From the NCBI GenBank assembly GCA_964627665.1, contig CAZVKG010000024.1:1-46180 (forward strand): 46,180 nucleotides of DNA. The letters are read 5' to 3'. Of the stretch, positions 1 to 8,857 are shown piece by piece. A program made the translations under genes and the position numbers. Positions within the stretch are counted from its first letter, which is position 1; each line of letters opens with the position of its first letter. Origin of the DNA: UBA1351 sp964627665. Lineage in GTDB: Bacteria > Bacillota > Clostridia > Lachnospirales > Vallitaleaceae. Under the pieces are notes generated by a model. That model was not told where the DNA came from and ran no database searches. It saw nothing but the letters and a program-made list of their open reading frames with translations.

Positions 1-1648
1 TTTGCTGATGATCAATATGTTCCACAACAGAAAGTTTATTTCCGGTAATTTGATCGTAAAACAGACCAAACTTAAGCCATGTATTCTCATCATAGTAACA
101 CGTTAGTCCGGCATTTTGTTTTTTACGCAAACGAACATTTTTCATAATAACAGAGGCAGAAAAATCAAATTCTGTTTGTCGGCGAAGCAAAATATTTTTG
201 GCTTCTTTTTTATGTAACTCCTCTTGACTTCCCTTAAGCACAATCTGCTTTCCATTAATGAAAATACCGTCAAATTCAGGTGGTCTGGGAAACACCCAAT
301 CCTTGCTCAACTTCTGATCTTTATCAATAAAATCTGTGTTTTCTTTTGAATTCTTTTGGCCCGTCGACGCCAAAGCAATAGACGGCATAACCTGTAAGGT
401 ACTAGGACCTTGTAATTGATTCACAATTGGCCAGCCATCCGGTGTCCATTGAATCGGATCAATTGCCGTCTCCCGACCAAGCATGGTATATCCATCTAGA
501 GACCGTCCGCATAAATAGACCATGTACCATTCGCCATATTGGGTTTGGACCGGTTTACCGTGTCCACATCGTTGAATCGGTGCTTCTTCTAGCCATTGGC
601 GCATAATCGGATTATATGGACACGGCTTAAAATTATCCTCTAAATGCTTGGCTCGAGATACTGTAATACGATGGCCGGGACCTGTTCCGCCTTCTGCTAG
701 AAAAAGATAGTAATAGCCATTTTTCTTAATTAGATGCGGGCCTTCAGGTGCGCGCTTTTGATCTCCGTAATAAAGTAATCGTGCTTCTGATATTTTTGCT
801 GTCGCATCTGCATTCAGTTCAAATATCCGGGCACCCCGGTTTAATAACATATAGCGCCGTCCGTCATCATCATTGAAAATCGACGGATCAATCCCATCTT
901 CATCGATAAACACCGGCTTATCATATGGACCTTCCGGATGACACGAGGATGTAATCATTTGTTTTCGATATACCGTTCCTGTATCATTTAATCGATAGGT
1001 TGCCGCTATATAAAAACGTCCATTATAGTAGGAAATATCCGGTGCCCAATACCCGCGTCCACCCTCTAATTCATCAAGCATAGCCCATTGAGAATTGGTT
1101 ATGGCATAGCCGATAATTTCCCAATGAATTAAATCTTTTGAGTGGGATATTGGAATGCATGGGAAATAGATAAAACTTGAATTCACCATATAATAATCAT
1201 CGTCTACCCGAACAATTGAGGGGTCAGGAAACATACCTCGACGAATCGGATTACGATACATTCCATCCAGCGGTGCACCGCAAACGTTTGCAAAATAATC
1301 TTCAATATCTTTAAAACCTTTTTCTCTTGCAAGATCAAATGGAGTAATTAAGTCTTGATCCCCTTGTGTTGGTGACATTCCGACTTTATCTACCAAGTAT
1401 TTGACGACATCTATATTTCCCGACATAACACCATAGTGTAAAATTGAGCGATATTTTGAATCCTTGCTATTCATACTCGCTCTCGAATATTCAACGATAT
1501 ATTTAACCATATCTAGATTGCCTGTTTTTGCTGCAATAAATGGTAAAGGTATGTCATTGGTCGTGTATTTTTCAATAAGGCTTGGTGCCTCTTCTAAAAT
1601 CTCTTTTAGTGTAGCAAGTTCTTCATTAATAATGACTTGTTCAATCAT
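1..1648 (-). CDS. Ankyrin-repeat / GH43 glycosidase fusion (3' end outside window)
   Basis: Open from an ATG at 1648 to the window edge, about 549 visible residues. Residues 31-122 hold three ankyrin-type repeats; the middle one contains SILHYGVMSGNIDVVKYLVD and the third TPFDLAREKG. A GH43 five-bladed propeller starts near residue 131. Its expected catalytic residues are Asp142 (FPDPSIV, base), Asp254 (DGIDPSIF, pKa modulator) and Glu302 (APEGPHL, acid). After it comes a linker and the start of a beta-sandwich of the kind found at the C-terminus of GH43 xylosidases/arabinofuranosidases. There is no signal peptide, so it is probably cytoplasmic. The gene overlaps the upstream GH43 by 8 bp and has AAAGGTGG as ribosome-binding site. 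Family knowledge suggests beta-xylosidase or alpha-L-arabinofuranosidase activity; the exact substrate is not readable. The ankyrin part is unusual and suggests protein-protein contact. Confidence 0.85.
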   Translation of the reverse strand, partial: MIEQVIINEELATLKEILEEAPSLIEKYTTNDIPLPFIAAKTGNLDMVKYIVEYSRASMNSKDSKYRSILHYGVMSGNIDVVKYLVDKVGMSPTQGDQDLITPFDLAREKGFKDIEDYFANVCGAPLDGMYRNPIRRGMFPDPSIVRVDDDYYMVNSSFIYFPCIPISHSKDLIHWEIIGYAITNSQWAMLDELEGGRGYWAPDISYYNGRFYIAATYRLNDTGTVYRKQMITSSCHPEGPYDKPVFIDEDGIDPSIFNDDDGRRYMLLNRGARIFELNADATAKISEARLLYYGDQKRAPEGPHLIKKNGYYYLFLAEGGTGPGHRITVSRAKHLEDNFKPCPYNPIMRQWLEEAPIQRCGHGKPVQTQYGEWYMVYLCGRSLDGYTMLGRETAIDPIQWTPDGWPIVNQLQGPSTLQVMPSIALASTGQKNSKENTDFIDKDQKLSKDWVFPRPPEFDGIFINGKQIVLKGSQEELHKKEAKNILLRRQTEFDFSASVIMKNVRLRKKQNAGLTCYYDENTWLKFGLFYDQITGNKLSVVEHIDHQQ

Positions 1649-3137
1649 GGTCTTTTGGCACCACCTTTATATAGTTAAAATCGGCACTTCCGGCATTTCC
1701 AATGGCGTATAAACCGATTTTAGAACCTACCCATGTATCATCCGAGGGGGTGAAAAGTGTTTTGCATGCTGTTTTTTGAATACCTTGATATACATAGGCC
1801 ATTTTTATTTGATTTATACCCTTTTCTTGGTCTAGGGAGAGAAATAAATGAATTTTTCCAGATGTTTGATCAATATCGATACTTTCAACAACTTCTTCCT
1901 CACGAGACGCTCCCGTTCCTGTGGATATACCGTGCAATAATTTAAAACCACTCTCTTCTTTTTTTATGGCTAGATAGGTATATTGACCACCTAAGACCAC
2001 ACATCCAGCTTGAGATCCAATCTCTAAACGATTGTAATCCATCTCTATCTCTACATCAAAGCGGTCATACAAGAATTTTTGTGTTAGTATATTGGGGGTC
2101 TCCCACAAATTCGGTCCGTTCAAGCAATTTAACCGTAATGTTTTCCTAGATGCCTCTAATTGATAGAAGTCTTTGGTATGATTGCCAAACCATTGCCATT
2201 GGAGACCTAACTCTTCCTTGCAAAAATCATCCGATGCGGCTAAGTCATTTATACTATCCGTTCTTTCCACCGGCATCGGATAAGACAAGACCGGTTGACC
2301 GACATTTCCAATTATGGGCCAATCGTCTTTCCATTGCATGGGCTGTAAATGGACAACACGCCCATAGATGCCACGGTCTTGAAAGTGGATAAACCAGTGG
2401 CTACCGTCTTCTGCTTCAACCCATCCACCTTGATGAGGACCATTAACCGGAGTCGATCCTTGTTGTAAAACAATCTTCTCTTCGTAAGGTCCCATTATCT
2501 CTTTTGATCTTAACACCGTTTGCCAACCATATGTTACGCCACCGGCAGGTGCAAATATATAATAATACTCTCCTCGTTTATATACTTTCGGCCCTTCAAT
2601 TGTTTCTTGTGTTTGCGTACCGTCATACAAAAAGACATCATCACTCAAAGCGCGAGTGGCATCCAGTGACATTTCAAAAATACCTAAATAACTTTTAAAT
2701 CCAATCCGACTTTTTGCATAGCCATGAACAAGATATGCTCGATTCTCATCCCAAAAAGGACATGGATCAATATATCCCTTACCTTCCAATAGTAGATAAG
2801 GTTGGCTCCATTCACCTAGCGGATCTTTGGTTTTTATCATAAAAATCCCCTCATCCGGCATTCCATAAAAAATCCAAAAATAATCATTATAGTAGCGTAT
2901 AGCGGGCGCCCACACGCCTTTTGCATGTGCAGGTTTTGTATACATTGGATAATCAATATTTTTAATAGCATAGTTTTTAAGCTGCCAATTTACCATATCC
3001 TTTGATGTTAAAATAGGTAAGCCGGGGGTATAGTTGAAACTTGACGCGGTCATATAATAGGTGTCTTCAACACGTATAACATCCGGATCCGAATAATCTG
3101 CATTTATAATTGGGTTTTTATACTCTTTTTTCATCAT
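1641..3137 (-). CDS. GH43 glycosidase (beta-xylosidase / arabinofuranosidase type)
   Basis: About 498 residues from the ATG at 3137. The frame extends to 3149, but GAGG at 3147-3144 best serves the ATGs at 3137 or 3134. Numbered from 3149, the GH43 residues are Asp21 (YSDPDVI, base), Asp128 (YIDPCPF) and Glu185 (IEGPKVY, acid). The propeller is followed by a C-terminal beta-sandwich from about residue 300 (CKEELGLQWQWFGNH region), the layout of two-domain GH43 enzymes that remove xylose or arabinose from oligosaccharides. No signal peptide, so intracellular action on imported oligosaccharides is inferred. It sits between the SGNH esterase and the ankyrin-GH43 gene in one operon with an LplABC-type transporter. 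Substrate specificity cannot be fixed from sequence alone. Confidence 0.9.
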   Translation of the reverse strand: MMKKEYKNPIINADYSDPDVIRVEDTYYMTASSFNYTPGLPILTSKDMVNWQLKNYAIKNIDYPMYTKPAHAKGVWAPAIRYYNDYFWIFYGMPDEGIFMIKTKDPLGEWSQPYLLLEGKGYIDPCPFWDENRAYLVHGYAKSRIGFKSYLGIFEMSLDATRALSDDVFLYDGTQTQETIEGPKVYKRGEYYYIFAPAGGVTYGWQTVLRSKEIMGPYEEKIVLQQGSTPVNGPHQGGWVEAEDGSHWFIHFQDRGIYGRVVHLQPMQWKDDWPIIGNVGQPVLSYPMPVERTDSINDLAASDDFCKEELGLQWQWFGNHTKDFYQLEASRKTLRLNCLNGPNLWETPNILTQKFLYDRFDVEIEMDYNRLEIGSQAGCVVLGGQYTYLAIKKEESGFKLLHGISTGTGASREEEVVESIDIDQTSGKIHLFLSLDQEKGINQIKMAYVYQGIQKTACKTLFTPSDDTWVGSKIGLYAIGNAGSADFNYIKVVPKDHD

Positions 3138-3789
3138 CATAAGCCTCATTCAATAATTCCTTGTATAGTCCGCCTAGTTGATATAAGCCATGCGCTATCA
3201 AATCTGCGAAAGCGACGGCTCCCGGATAGCGTAAGTGTGTATTGTCCACTTCCACAAAGTACTCTTTTGATTTTGTCTCTCCTAGGTTTTCAATAAACGT
3301 TTTGCTCATTGTAAATAAGTCAATTATTGGAACCTTCATTTTTCTTGCGACTTCTTTCATCGCTTCCGGATACTGTCCATGTATATTTTCTTCTAATGTG
3401 GTCTCATCCAAAAACCATCGACGACATAAGGGTGTGATAAGCACCGGATAGGCTTTTCGATTTCTTGCTACGTTAATATATTTCTCCAAATTTACTTGAT
3501 AGTCACCATAGGGTTTCGTAAATCGTGATGCATCTTCTTCTTTGGCATCGTTATGTCCAAATTGAATAAACAAGAAGTCACCTTCGCGAAGTTCATTATA
3601 GATGACAGCAAGTCGTGATTCATCGATAAAGCTTTTTGTGCTACGGCCGTTTTCCGCATGATTGTGCACCACCACATCTTTTCCTAAAAACAAAGGCATT
3701 GCTTGACCAATGCCTGTTTGAGGATATGTACTAAAATTATTTGTTTTTACCGTTGAATCGCCAGCCCAAAAAATGTGCTTTTTGTTCAT
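3118..3789 (-). CDS. SGNH/GDSL hydrolase, rhamnogalacturonan acetylesterase-like
   Basis: A 223-residue SGNH hydrolase. Block I is AGDST with the nucleophile Ser, block II has the Gly of ENGRST, block III is GHND, and block V is DNTHL with the catalytic Asp and His. This pattern and length match carbohydrate esterase family 12 (RhgT/YesT-like), which removes acetyl groups from rhamnogalacturonan. There is no signal peptide, so it would deacetylate imported oligosaccharides in the cytoplasm. The start codon overlaps the stop of the upstream permease by one base (TAATG). The 3' end runs past the start of the next GH43 gene, so the two are translationally coupled. Confidence 0.88.
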   Translation of the reverse strand: MNKKHIFWAGDSTVKTNNFSTYPQTGIGQAMPLFLGKDVVVHNHAENGRSTKSFIDESRLAVIYNELREGDFLFIQFGHNDAKEEDASRFTKPYGDYQVNLEKYINVARNRKAYPVLITPLCRRWFLDETTLEENIHGQYPEAMKEVARKMKVPIIDLFTMSKTFIENLGETKSKEYFVEVDNTHLRYPGAVAFADLIAHGLYQLGGLYKELLNEAYDDEKRV

Positions 3790-4628
3790 TATTCTTTAAC
3801 TGCTCCTAAGTTGATACCTGTAACGAAATATTTTTGAGCAAATGGATAGAGAATCATAAACGGAATGATTGCTACCATTGTTGCCGCATTACGAACTGTA
3901 TTCTCAGTTGCTGATCCTGTTGCTGTCGGTAAGTCACTACCTAAGATAATACTTCTTAACTTCATTTGGAAGTTAAATAAATCCGAATTAATAATATAGA
4001 TTTTATAGGTTGTATAATCATTCCAGTAAGCAACCGCAAACATCAAGCCAATCGCTGCAAGTGCTGCTTTTGATAATGGAAGTACGATTCTAAAAAATGT
4101 AGCCATTGGCGAACAACCATCAATAGACGCTGCTTCAAATAATGACCTCGGAATTCCTTCAAAGAAGTTACGCATAAGTACAAGGTTAAATACATTAAGA
4201 CCGGGTAGTAGGATAACAACCCATAGCGTATTAGTAATACCCAAACTATTCATAACCAAATATGTCGGTATCAATCCACCATTAAAAATCATTGTAAACA
4301 ACAACATGGCTGAAAAAAAGTTGCGGCCAGGCATATCTTTTTGTATTAATACATAGGCGCCTAATGTCGACAAGGTTAACCCCACAAAAGTACCTGCAAT
4401 TGTTGCCACTGTGGATACTAATAGCGGACGATATAATGTTGGATTTGTAAATACAGACGCATATCCATCAAATCCAAACTTCTCCGGCCATAATTTCATA
4501 CCATAAGCTGTTCGTAAATCAAACGAGTCGACCATGACTTTCCATAGTGGAATCAACATTGCAATACATATTAAGGCAAAGAATATGTTGAGGACATAAT
4601 CAAATGTAGTAATTTTTCTTTTCTTCAT
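3789..4628 (-). CDS. Carbohydrate ABC transporter permease, LplC/YtcP type
   Basis: A 279-residue inner-membrane permease with six predicted helices, the first at about residues 12-34. The EAA loop reads EAASIDGCSPMATFFRIVLPL, which docks the shared ATPase. The C-terminal ending TGINLGAVKE is typical of LplC-type (CUT1) permeases. It works with the permease at 4641 and the lipoprotein at 5675 to import oligosaccharides. No ATPase gene is present here, as usual for this class, which borrows a common MsmX-like ATPase. Ribosome-binding site AAAGGAG; 12 bp downstream of the partner permease gene. Confidence 0.92.
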   Translation of the reverse strand: MKKRKITTFDYVLNIFFALICIAMLIPLWKVMVDSFDLRTAYGMKLWPEKFGFDGYASVFTNPTLYRPLLVSTVATIAGTFVGLTLSTLGAYVLIQKDMPGRNFFSAMLLFTMIFNGGLIPTYLVMNSLGITNTLWVVILLPGLNVFNLVLMRNFFEGIPRSLFEAASIDGCSPMATFFRIVLPLSKAALAAIGLMFAVAYWNDYTTYKIYIINSDLFNFQMKLRSIILGSDLPTATGSATENTVRNAATMVAIIPFMILYPFAQKYFVTGINLGAVKE

Positions 4629-4640
4629 CTCTATTCTCCT

Positions 4641-5600
4641 TTATACAATACCGCGACCACGGATTTTTTTGCTTGCAATATTACAAATGACAACGAGCAG
4701 CCCACCAACAATCGATTTCACCATACCAACAGCTGTTGTATATCCATAGTTTGGTAAAGCTCCACTATTAAAGGTTTGTGTATAAATATAAGTTTGTAAT
4801 ACATCGGCTTGTCTCATAACTGCATCATTCTGCATTACAAATACAGACTCAAATAAATTCATGATCTTTGCAAGATTTAGAATTAATACGATAACAATTG
4901 TATTCATGAGAGCCGGAACTGTAATAAACTTTATCTTTTGGAATCGGCTGGCACCATCAATTGATGCTGCTTCATATAATTCCGGACTAATCCCAGCTAA
5001 TGTCGCCATGAAAATAATCGTTCCCCAGCCGGTTTCTTTCCAAATATTAATAAAGAAATATGCCGGCCTCCACCATTTACTGCTTCCTAAAAAGTAAATT
5101 TCTTGGCCTTTCTCCAAAATTCCTAGATTTGTCAATAATGCATTGACCAAACCTTGTTGTGATGGTGACATAATCAAGGCAAATACCGATGCGGTTACAA
5201 CCCATGACATAAAGTGAGGTAAGTAAACAATTGTTTGTGAAATCTTCTTAAACTTTAAATTGAATATTTCATTAAGTAATAAGGACATGATAATCGACAT
5301 GAATGTCGTTAAAAATAATTTAAAAAGACTAATCTCTAAAGTATTTGTAAAGGCATTCCAGAATCCTTGCATTGAAAACATTTTTTCAAAATTTGCTAAA
5401 CCGACAAAAACCGGTTCCTTGATTCCTTTATAATCGTAAAATGCATAACGCAAACCATAAATCGGTGCATAGTAAAACGTTAGGGCAAATAGTAATACAG
5501 GCGAGAATAATAAATAATACCAGCGATGTTCATATATTCGCTTTGATAAGGGTTTTTTACCTATCTTATCAGGATTTATTTTTTCAACTTGTGAACTCAT
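4641..5600 (-). CDS. Carbohydrate ABC transporter permease, LplB type
   Basis: A 319-residue permease with a cytoplasmic N-terminus and six membrane segments, the first at about residues 30-50 (YYLLFSPVLLFALTFYYAPI). The EAA motif is YEAASIDGASRFQKIKFITV, the coupling helix that contacts the ATPase. It pairs with the LplC-type permease immediately downstream and with the solute-binding lipoprotein upstream, forming a polysaccharide/oligosaccharide importer. Ribosome-binding site AAGGAAGG lies upstream of the ATG. A hairpin in the 74-bp gap before this gene (5626-5650) probably lowers its expression relative to the binding protein. Confidence 0.92.
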   Translation of the reverse strand: MSSQVEKINPDKIGKKPLSKRIYEHRWYYLLFSPVLLFALTFYYAPIYGLRYAFYDYKGIKEPVFVGLANFEKMFSMQGFWNAFTNTLEISLFKLFLTTFMSIIMSLLLNEIFNLKFKKISQTIVYLPHFMSWVVTASVFALIMSPSQQGLVNALLTNLGILEKGQEIYFLGSSKWWRPAYFFINIWKETGWGTIIFMATLAGISPELYEAASIDGASRFQKIKFITVPALMNTIVIVLILNLAKIMNLFESVFVMQNDAVMRQADVLQTYIYTQTFNSGALPNYGYTTAVGMVKSIVGGLLVVICNIASKKIRGRGIV

Positions 5601-5625
5601 TTAGTACCGTTCCTTCCTTTTTTAA

Positions 5626-5650
5626 AAAAGCGGAGTTAAACTCCGCTTTT
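5626..5650 (-). terminator. Intercistronic hairpin between binding protein and permeases
   Basis: Perfect 10-bp arms (AAAAGCGGAG / CTCCGCTTTT) around a 5-base loop. On the minus strand the hairpin is followed by a short T run, so it can act as a partial terminator or as an RNA-stabilising 3' structure. It lies just after the binding-protein stop and before the permease start. This arrangement is common in sugar ABC operons and gives more binding protein than permease. Confidence 0.65.
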
Positions 5651-5674
5651 AAATTTAACTTCTATACTTAGGTC

Positions 5675-7267
5675 CTATTTAGCGTTTAATGATTCAACAA
5701 TCATTTGTGACCATTCTAAGCCGCCTTCTTTTTCAAAACGCTGCATTTCTTCTTCAATCGTACGCGTTCCAAGAACAACGTTTGCTACGATTTCACGCTT
5801 TAACTTAACAAGATCACCATTATATTGACTCATAACATCACTTGAAGGTACAAGCTCAACCAATCTAGAATTTTCACCAAATGTTTTAGCAGATACTAAT
5901 GCTTCTTCTGCAACACTTAAAATACCAGGGTCATCAAATTCTGTGAAGTTTGTAAGGGCCATCATTGGATCAATGTGGTTTTTTGTATATAACGTTCCTG
6001 CTTTTTCCATGTTCTCAAGCATATGGAATTGACCATCTTCATATGTTACACCAAGTAATTCTCCACCTTCTGTTGACCAGTGAGTTCCTTCAGCACCATA
6101 TGTAAATAATTTTTGTCCTAATCCGCCATCTAACATTGTTTCAAAGAAATACTCAAAAATCGCTTCCGGATTTTCTGCTTGTGACGTGATTACCCATGTT
6201 GGCGCTTGACGCTCAAGATATGCACCCACTTCTTCGATTGGTTCCATAGCAATTAATTCACCATCAAGACCATTTGCTTCTAAGTTTGTCTTAAGGTTTG
6301 TTCCCCACGTTCCTGCCCAATATGTAAAGATACCAAATTTGTCTTCATAGAATTTATTTCGAACATCACTTGTACCATTTGTTAATGCTTCCTTGTCAAT
6401 GTAACCTGCCTGGTATGCATCACGCAAACGCTCTAGAGCACCAATGAAATTGTCTTGAACGAATCCATCTGCCCATTGACCATTTTCATTAATGTAGAAA
6501 CTTGGGAATGCATCTTGATAAAATTCAGGTAAATAGTTAATGAAAGGAATTTCTTCACCAATGAGTCCTGCACTTGATAATGCATACGTATCACCATTAA
6601 TTCCGTTACCATCTGGATCGCCATTTGTAAATGCGTCCATTACTTCAACGTATTCTTCATAATTCGTAGGTACATCTAATCCAACGTTGTCTAACCATGA
6701 TTTTTTAATGTACGTAATGCATCCATTACCACGACTTGGTGAAAGACCATATAAGCTACCACCAATTTTTAATCCATCTACTAATGCCTGATCTTTTACA
6801 CGAGTTTTTAATTCTGAGTTGTCATAGGCTGATGTCATATCCCAAAGAACACCTTCTTCTGCATAACCAGCATAGTATGCTGAGTTAAGTAACATGACAT
6901 CCGGCCAGTCTCCACTTGCCAATACTTGACCCAAGTTGTCCGTATATGCATCATGATCCGGTTGAATGATTTCCAATTCAATACCTGTTAACGCTTCCCA
7001 TTCTGCTTTAAAAGCATCACGACCATTTGCTTTTGTTACTAATGTACCATCAACCATAATTGTAATTTTTTCTGGTTTCTCGATTTCAGCTGATGAACTA
7101 TCATCTGTCGCTGAAGCTGAACCATTATCTGTAGCACTTCCTGTGTCTGTTGATGTTCCTGTGTTGCTCGTTCCCCCATCTTTAGGTCCACATGCTACCA
7201 ACACTAAAGATAAAACAATTAATAAAACTAATACTTTTTTCATTGCACTACTTTTGTTTGTTTTCAC
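5675..7267 (-). CDS. Solute-binding lipoprotein of the LplABC-type importer
   Basis: A 530-residue family 1 extracellular solute-binding protein. The lipoprotein signal peptide ends LVLVACG with the lipidated Cys, then a Gly/Ser/Thr/Asp-rich linker of about 35 residues, then the binding domain (KITIMVDGTLVTKANGRDAF onward). The start is taken as a GTG at 7267 because AGGAGG at 7284-7278 is correctly spaced; an in-frame ATG at 7243 lacks such a site. Family knowledge (LplA/YtcQ) points to binding of plant-derived oligosaccharides outside the cell. As first gene of the operon with SGNH esterase and GH43 enzymes, it probably captures acetylated pectic or arabinoxylan fragments. The ligand is inferred from neighbours only. 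Confidence 0.92.
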   Translation of the reverse strand: MKTNKSSAMKKVLVLLIVLSLVLVACGPKDGGTSNTGTSTDTGSATDNGSASATDDSSSAEIEKPEKITIMVDGTLVTKANGRDAFKAEWEALTGIELEIIQPDHDAYTDNLGQVLASGDWPDVMLLNSAYYAGYAEEGVLWDMTSAYDNSELKTRVKDQALVDGLKIGGSLYGLSPSRGNGCITYIKKSWLDNVGLDVPTNYEEYVEVMDAFTNGDPDGNGINGDTYALSSAGLIGEEIPFINYLPEFYQDAFPSFYINENGQWADGFVQDNFIGALERLRDAYQAGYIDKEALTNGTSDVRNKFYEDKFGIFTYWAGTWGTNLKTNLEANGLDGELIAMEPIEEVGAYLERQAPTWVITSQAENPEAIFEYFFETMLDGGLGQKLFTYGAEGTHWSTEGGELLGVTYEDGQFHMLENMEKAGTLYTKNHIDPMMALTNFTEFDDPGILSVAEEALVSAKTFGENSRLVELVPSSDVMSQYNGDLVKLKREIVANVVLGTRTIEEEMQRFEKEGGLEWSQMIVESLNAK

Positions 7268-7341
7268 TAAACTAATCCTCCTAAGATTTGATTTTTCATT
7301 GAGTTCTCGTCAATTTCGACAACAACTCTGTGACAAGACTG

Positions 7342-7371
7342 ATAATATCATATGATTTGTCCAATGAACAA
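7342..7371 (-). promoter_or_regulatory. Candidate promoter of the LplABC/GH43 operon
   Basis: On the minus strand, TTGTTC (7371-7366), an 18-base spacer and TATTAT (7347-7342) lie about 75 bases upstream of the GTG start. The -35 box is a poor match, so activation by a regulator is likely. Confidence 0.35.
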
Positions 7372-7571
7372 GATTCAATATTTTAGTATAGGTACATATT
7401 CTACTCCGAAACAATGAGTTATTGGCTAATAGTAATAAGAATATAGTACCATACACAAGGCAATAAATATTAAAACCCTCTATTTTAGAGCTTTTGTAAG
7501 GATTCTCAAAATATATGTACGCTCGAAAATTTTGTCCCTTAACTTGGAACTAAGTAAATAAAAATAAAGCA

Positions 7572-7591
7572 TAGCATCATATAAAATGCTA
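7572..7591 (-). terminator. Weak hairpin after the ParB-like gene
   Basis: Arms TAGCAT / ATGCTA with an 8-base loop, 16 bases after the ParB-like stop. It is followed on the minus strand by a T-rich stretch (GCTTTATTTTTATTT). The stem is only 6 bp, so this is a weak intrinsic terminator at best. Confidence 0.35.
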
Positions 7592-7606
7592 CACTTCATT
7601 TAGTCT

Positions 7607-8053
7607 TTATAACAAATAATCCGGTAATGTCGTTTGCACGGAAGCGACAACGTTGAATTTTTCTTCATGGATTGATGGCTTCGAATCTTTTTTAGGTTCA
7701 GCTTGAAATTCATGGCGAAGTTCATCAATTTGCTTTTGAGTGATTCCTTTTATTAATTGACAGGGTATAAGGTCCATTCCCAATTCTTTTGCAATTGCCA
7801 ATCGTTTTCTTCCGGATATAACCGTTAGTTTGTCTGACTTATCCACATAAACCATCAGTGGTATTAAAATTGTCCACTTTTTTATCGATTCCATCAACAT
7901 TGGATCTAAGGTAATATCCTCATCTACCTCTAATTCCTTGCTTGGAATCTGTTGAAAGACCACTTGAATTTTATTTTTTTCTACTTCTTTAGCCTGGATA
8001 TGCGATAAACCGCCTTGATTTACTCGCTTCATACTACCTTTACTTATGGACAT
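7607..8053 (-). CDS. Minimal ParB-like protein (N-terminal domain only)
   Basis: A 148-residue protein built on the ParB/Spo0J N-terminal fold: a promoter segment with VFQQIPSKELEVDED, then VISGRKRLAIAKELGMDLIP. That second segment corresponds to the GERRxRA nucleotide-binding motif of ParB, here changed to GRKRLAIA. The helix-turn-helix and dimerisation domains of normal ParB (about 280 residues) are absent. AGGAGG gives the start at 8053, and the gene overlaps the end of the ParA gene by 14 bp. It probably partners the adjacent ParA. Whether it binds CTP or DNA is doubtful given the altered motif and missing domain. Confidence 0.75.
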   Translation of the reverse strand: MSISKGSMKRVNQGGLSHIQAKEVEKNKIQVVFQQIPSKELEVDEDITLDPMLMESIKKWTILIPLMVYVDKSDKLTVISGRKRLAIAKELGMDLIPCQLIKGITQKQIDELRHEFQAEPKKDSKPSIHEEKFNVVASVQTTLPDYLL

Positions 8054-8834
8054 ACTGATCTACCTCCTTAGCAAGTGCCGCGTATTCATGTGCAGATCGT
8101 GCACTTTTTTTATAAGCACCAACAGGTTTCGAATTTTCCTGGGCCCATTCAATCATGCTGTCAATGCGAATATAGTTTTCAAAAACATGGGCATCTTCAA
8201 GAAGATATAAACTCTCCTGTGTCTGCTTAAAATATTTTTTGTTGGTATTTACCTTGGTCATAGCAATACCTAGCAACGTAAGGTTGGGTGTCATCTCACG
8301 AATTGCCTGCAAAAACTCAAACATATTGGCGAGTCCAAACAATCCCCACGGACTGGCCTCCACGGGTATAATGACCTCATCCGATGCACATAAAAGATTA
8401 ATGACCCATGTTCCAAGTGTCGGCGGTGCATCAATCAAAATATAATCATAGATTCCTGAGTCTTGAATCGTTTGAAGACATTTCTTTACAATAAATTCCC
8501 GTTGCCATTTAGTAAACAACTCATATTCAATACCGCTAATTAATGTTGACGACGGTATGATATCCAGGTTTTTATAATCTGTTTCATAAATATAGTCCTT
8601 TAAGTCTTGCTGCTTACTCACCGCCACATACAGATTTTTATCACTTTTGGCAATATCTAATACCTCTTCTTCAGATAAAAAGGCAAGTGAGAGGTTCAAT
8701 TGCATATCCCCATCAATCATAAGGACCTTTTTCCCCTGCTGCGATAAGGCATACCCGATATTGGAACATGTCGTTGATTTTCCGCTACCACCTTTGTTGT
8801 TGGCAAAACAAATCGTTTTCGTTGTTTTTATCAT
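8040..8834 (-). CDS. ParA/Soj-family ATPase
   Basis: About 264 residues from ATG at 8834. A TTG at 8861, overlapping the GH43 stop, is the alternative start, and AAGGAG lies between them. The deviant Walker A is NKGGSGKST, the A' region contains MIDGDMQLNLSL, and Walker B is YILIDAPPTLG. These mark a ParA/MinD-type dimerising ATPase that positions DNA or protein cargo on the nucleoid. It is followed by the small ParB-like gene and preceded by a GH43 gene whose stop is 23 bp away or overlapping. There is no sign of a plasmid replication gene. The cargo is unknown; segregation of the main chromosome is unlikely to be its job in this setting. Confidence 0.88.
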   Translation of the reverse strand: MIKTTKTICFANNKGGSGKSTTCSNIGYALSQQGKKVLMIDGDMQLNLSLAFLSEEEVLDIAKSDKNLYVAVSKQQDLKDYIYETDYKNLDIIPSSTLISGIEYELFTKWQREFIVKKCLQTIQDSGIYDYILIDAPPTLGTWVINLLCASDEVIIPVEASPWGLFGLANMFEFLQAIREMTPNLTLLGIAMTKVNTNKKYFKQTQESLYLLEDAHVFENYIRIDSMIEWAQENSKPVGAYKKSARSAHEYAALAKEVDQYVHK

Positions 8835-8857
8835 GTCCTTACCTGTCTCCTTCTCAT

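Larger units (their letters stand above)
7268..7606. other. Intergenic region of 339 bp
   Basis: Between the binding-protein gene and the ParB-like gene. It holds the binding-protein ribosome-binding site, the candidate promoter at 7342-7371, and a weak hairpin after the ParB-like gene at 7572-7591. A second short inverted repeat (CTCTA / TAGAG) lies near 7478-7490. No convincing small gene, parS-like site or riboswitch was seen. Confidence 0.5.

Noticed and set aside
7607..8834. Integrated plasmid remnant with a partition system
   Set aside because: No replication protein, integrase, attachment repeats or parS-like palindromes nearby, and the ParA gene is tightly spaced with a GH43 gene.
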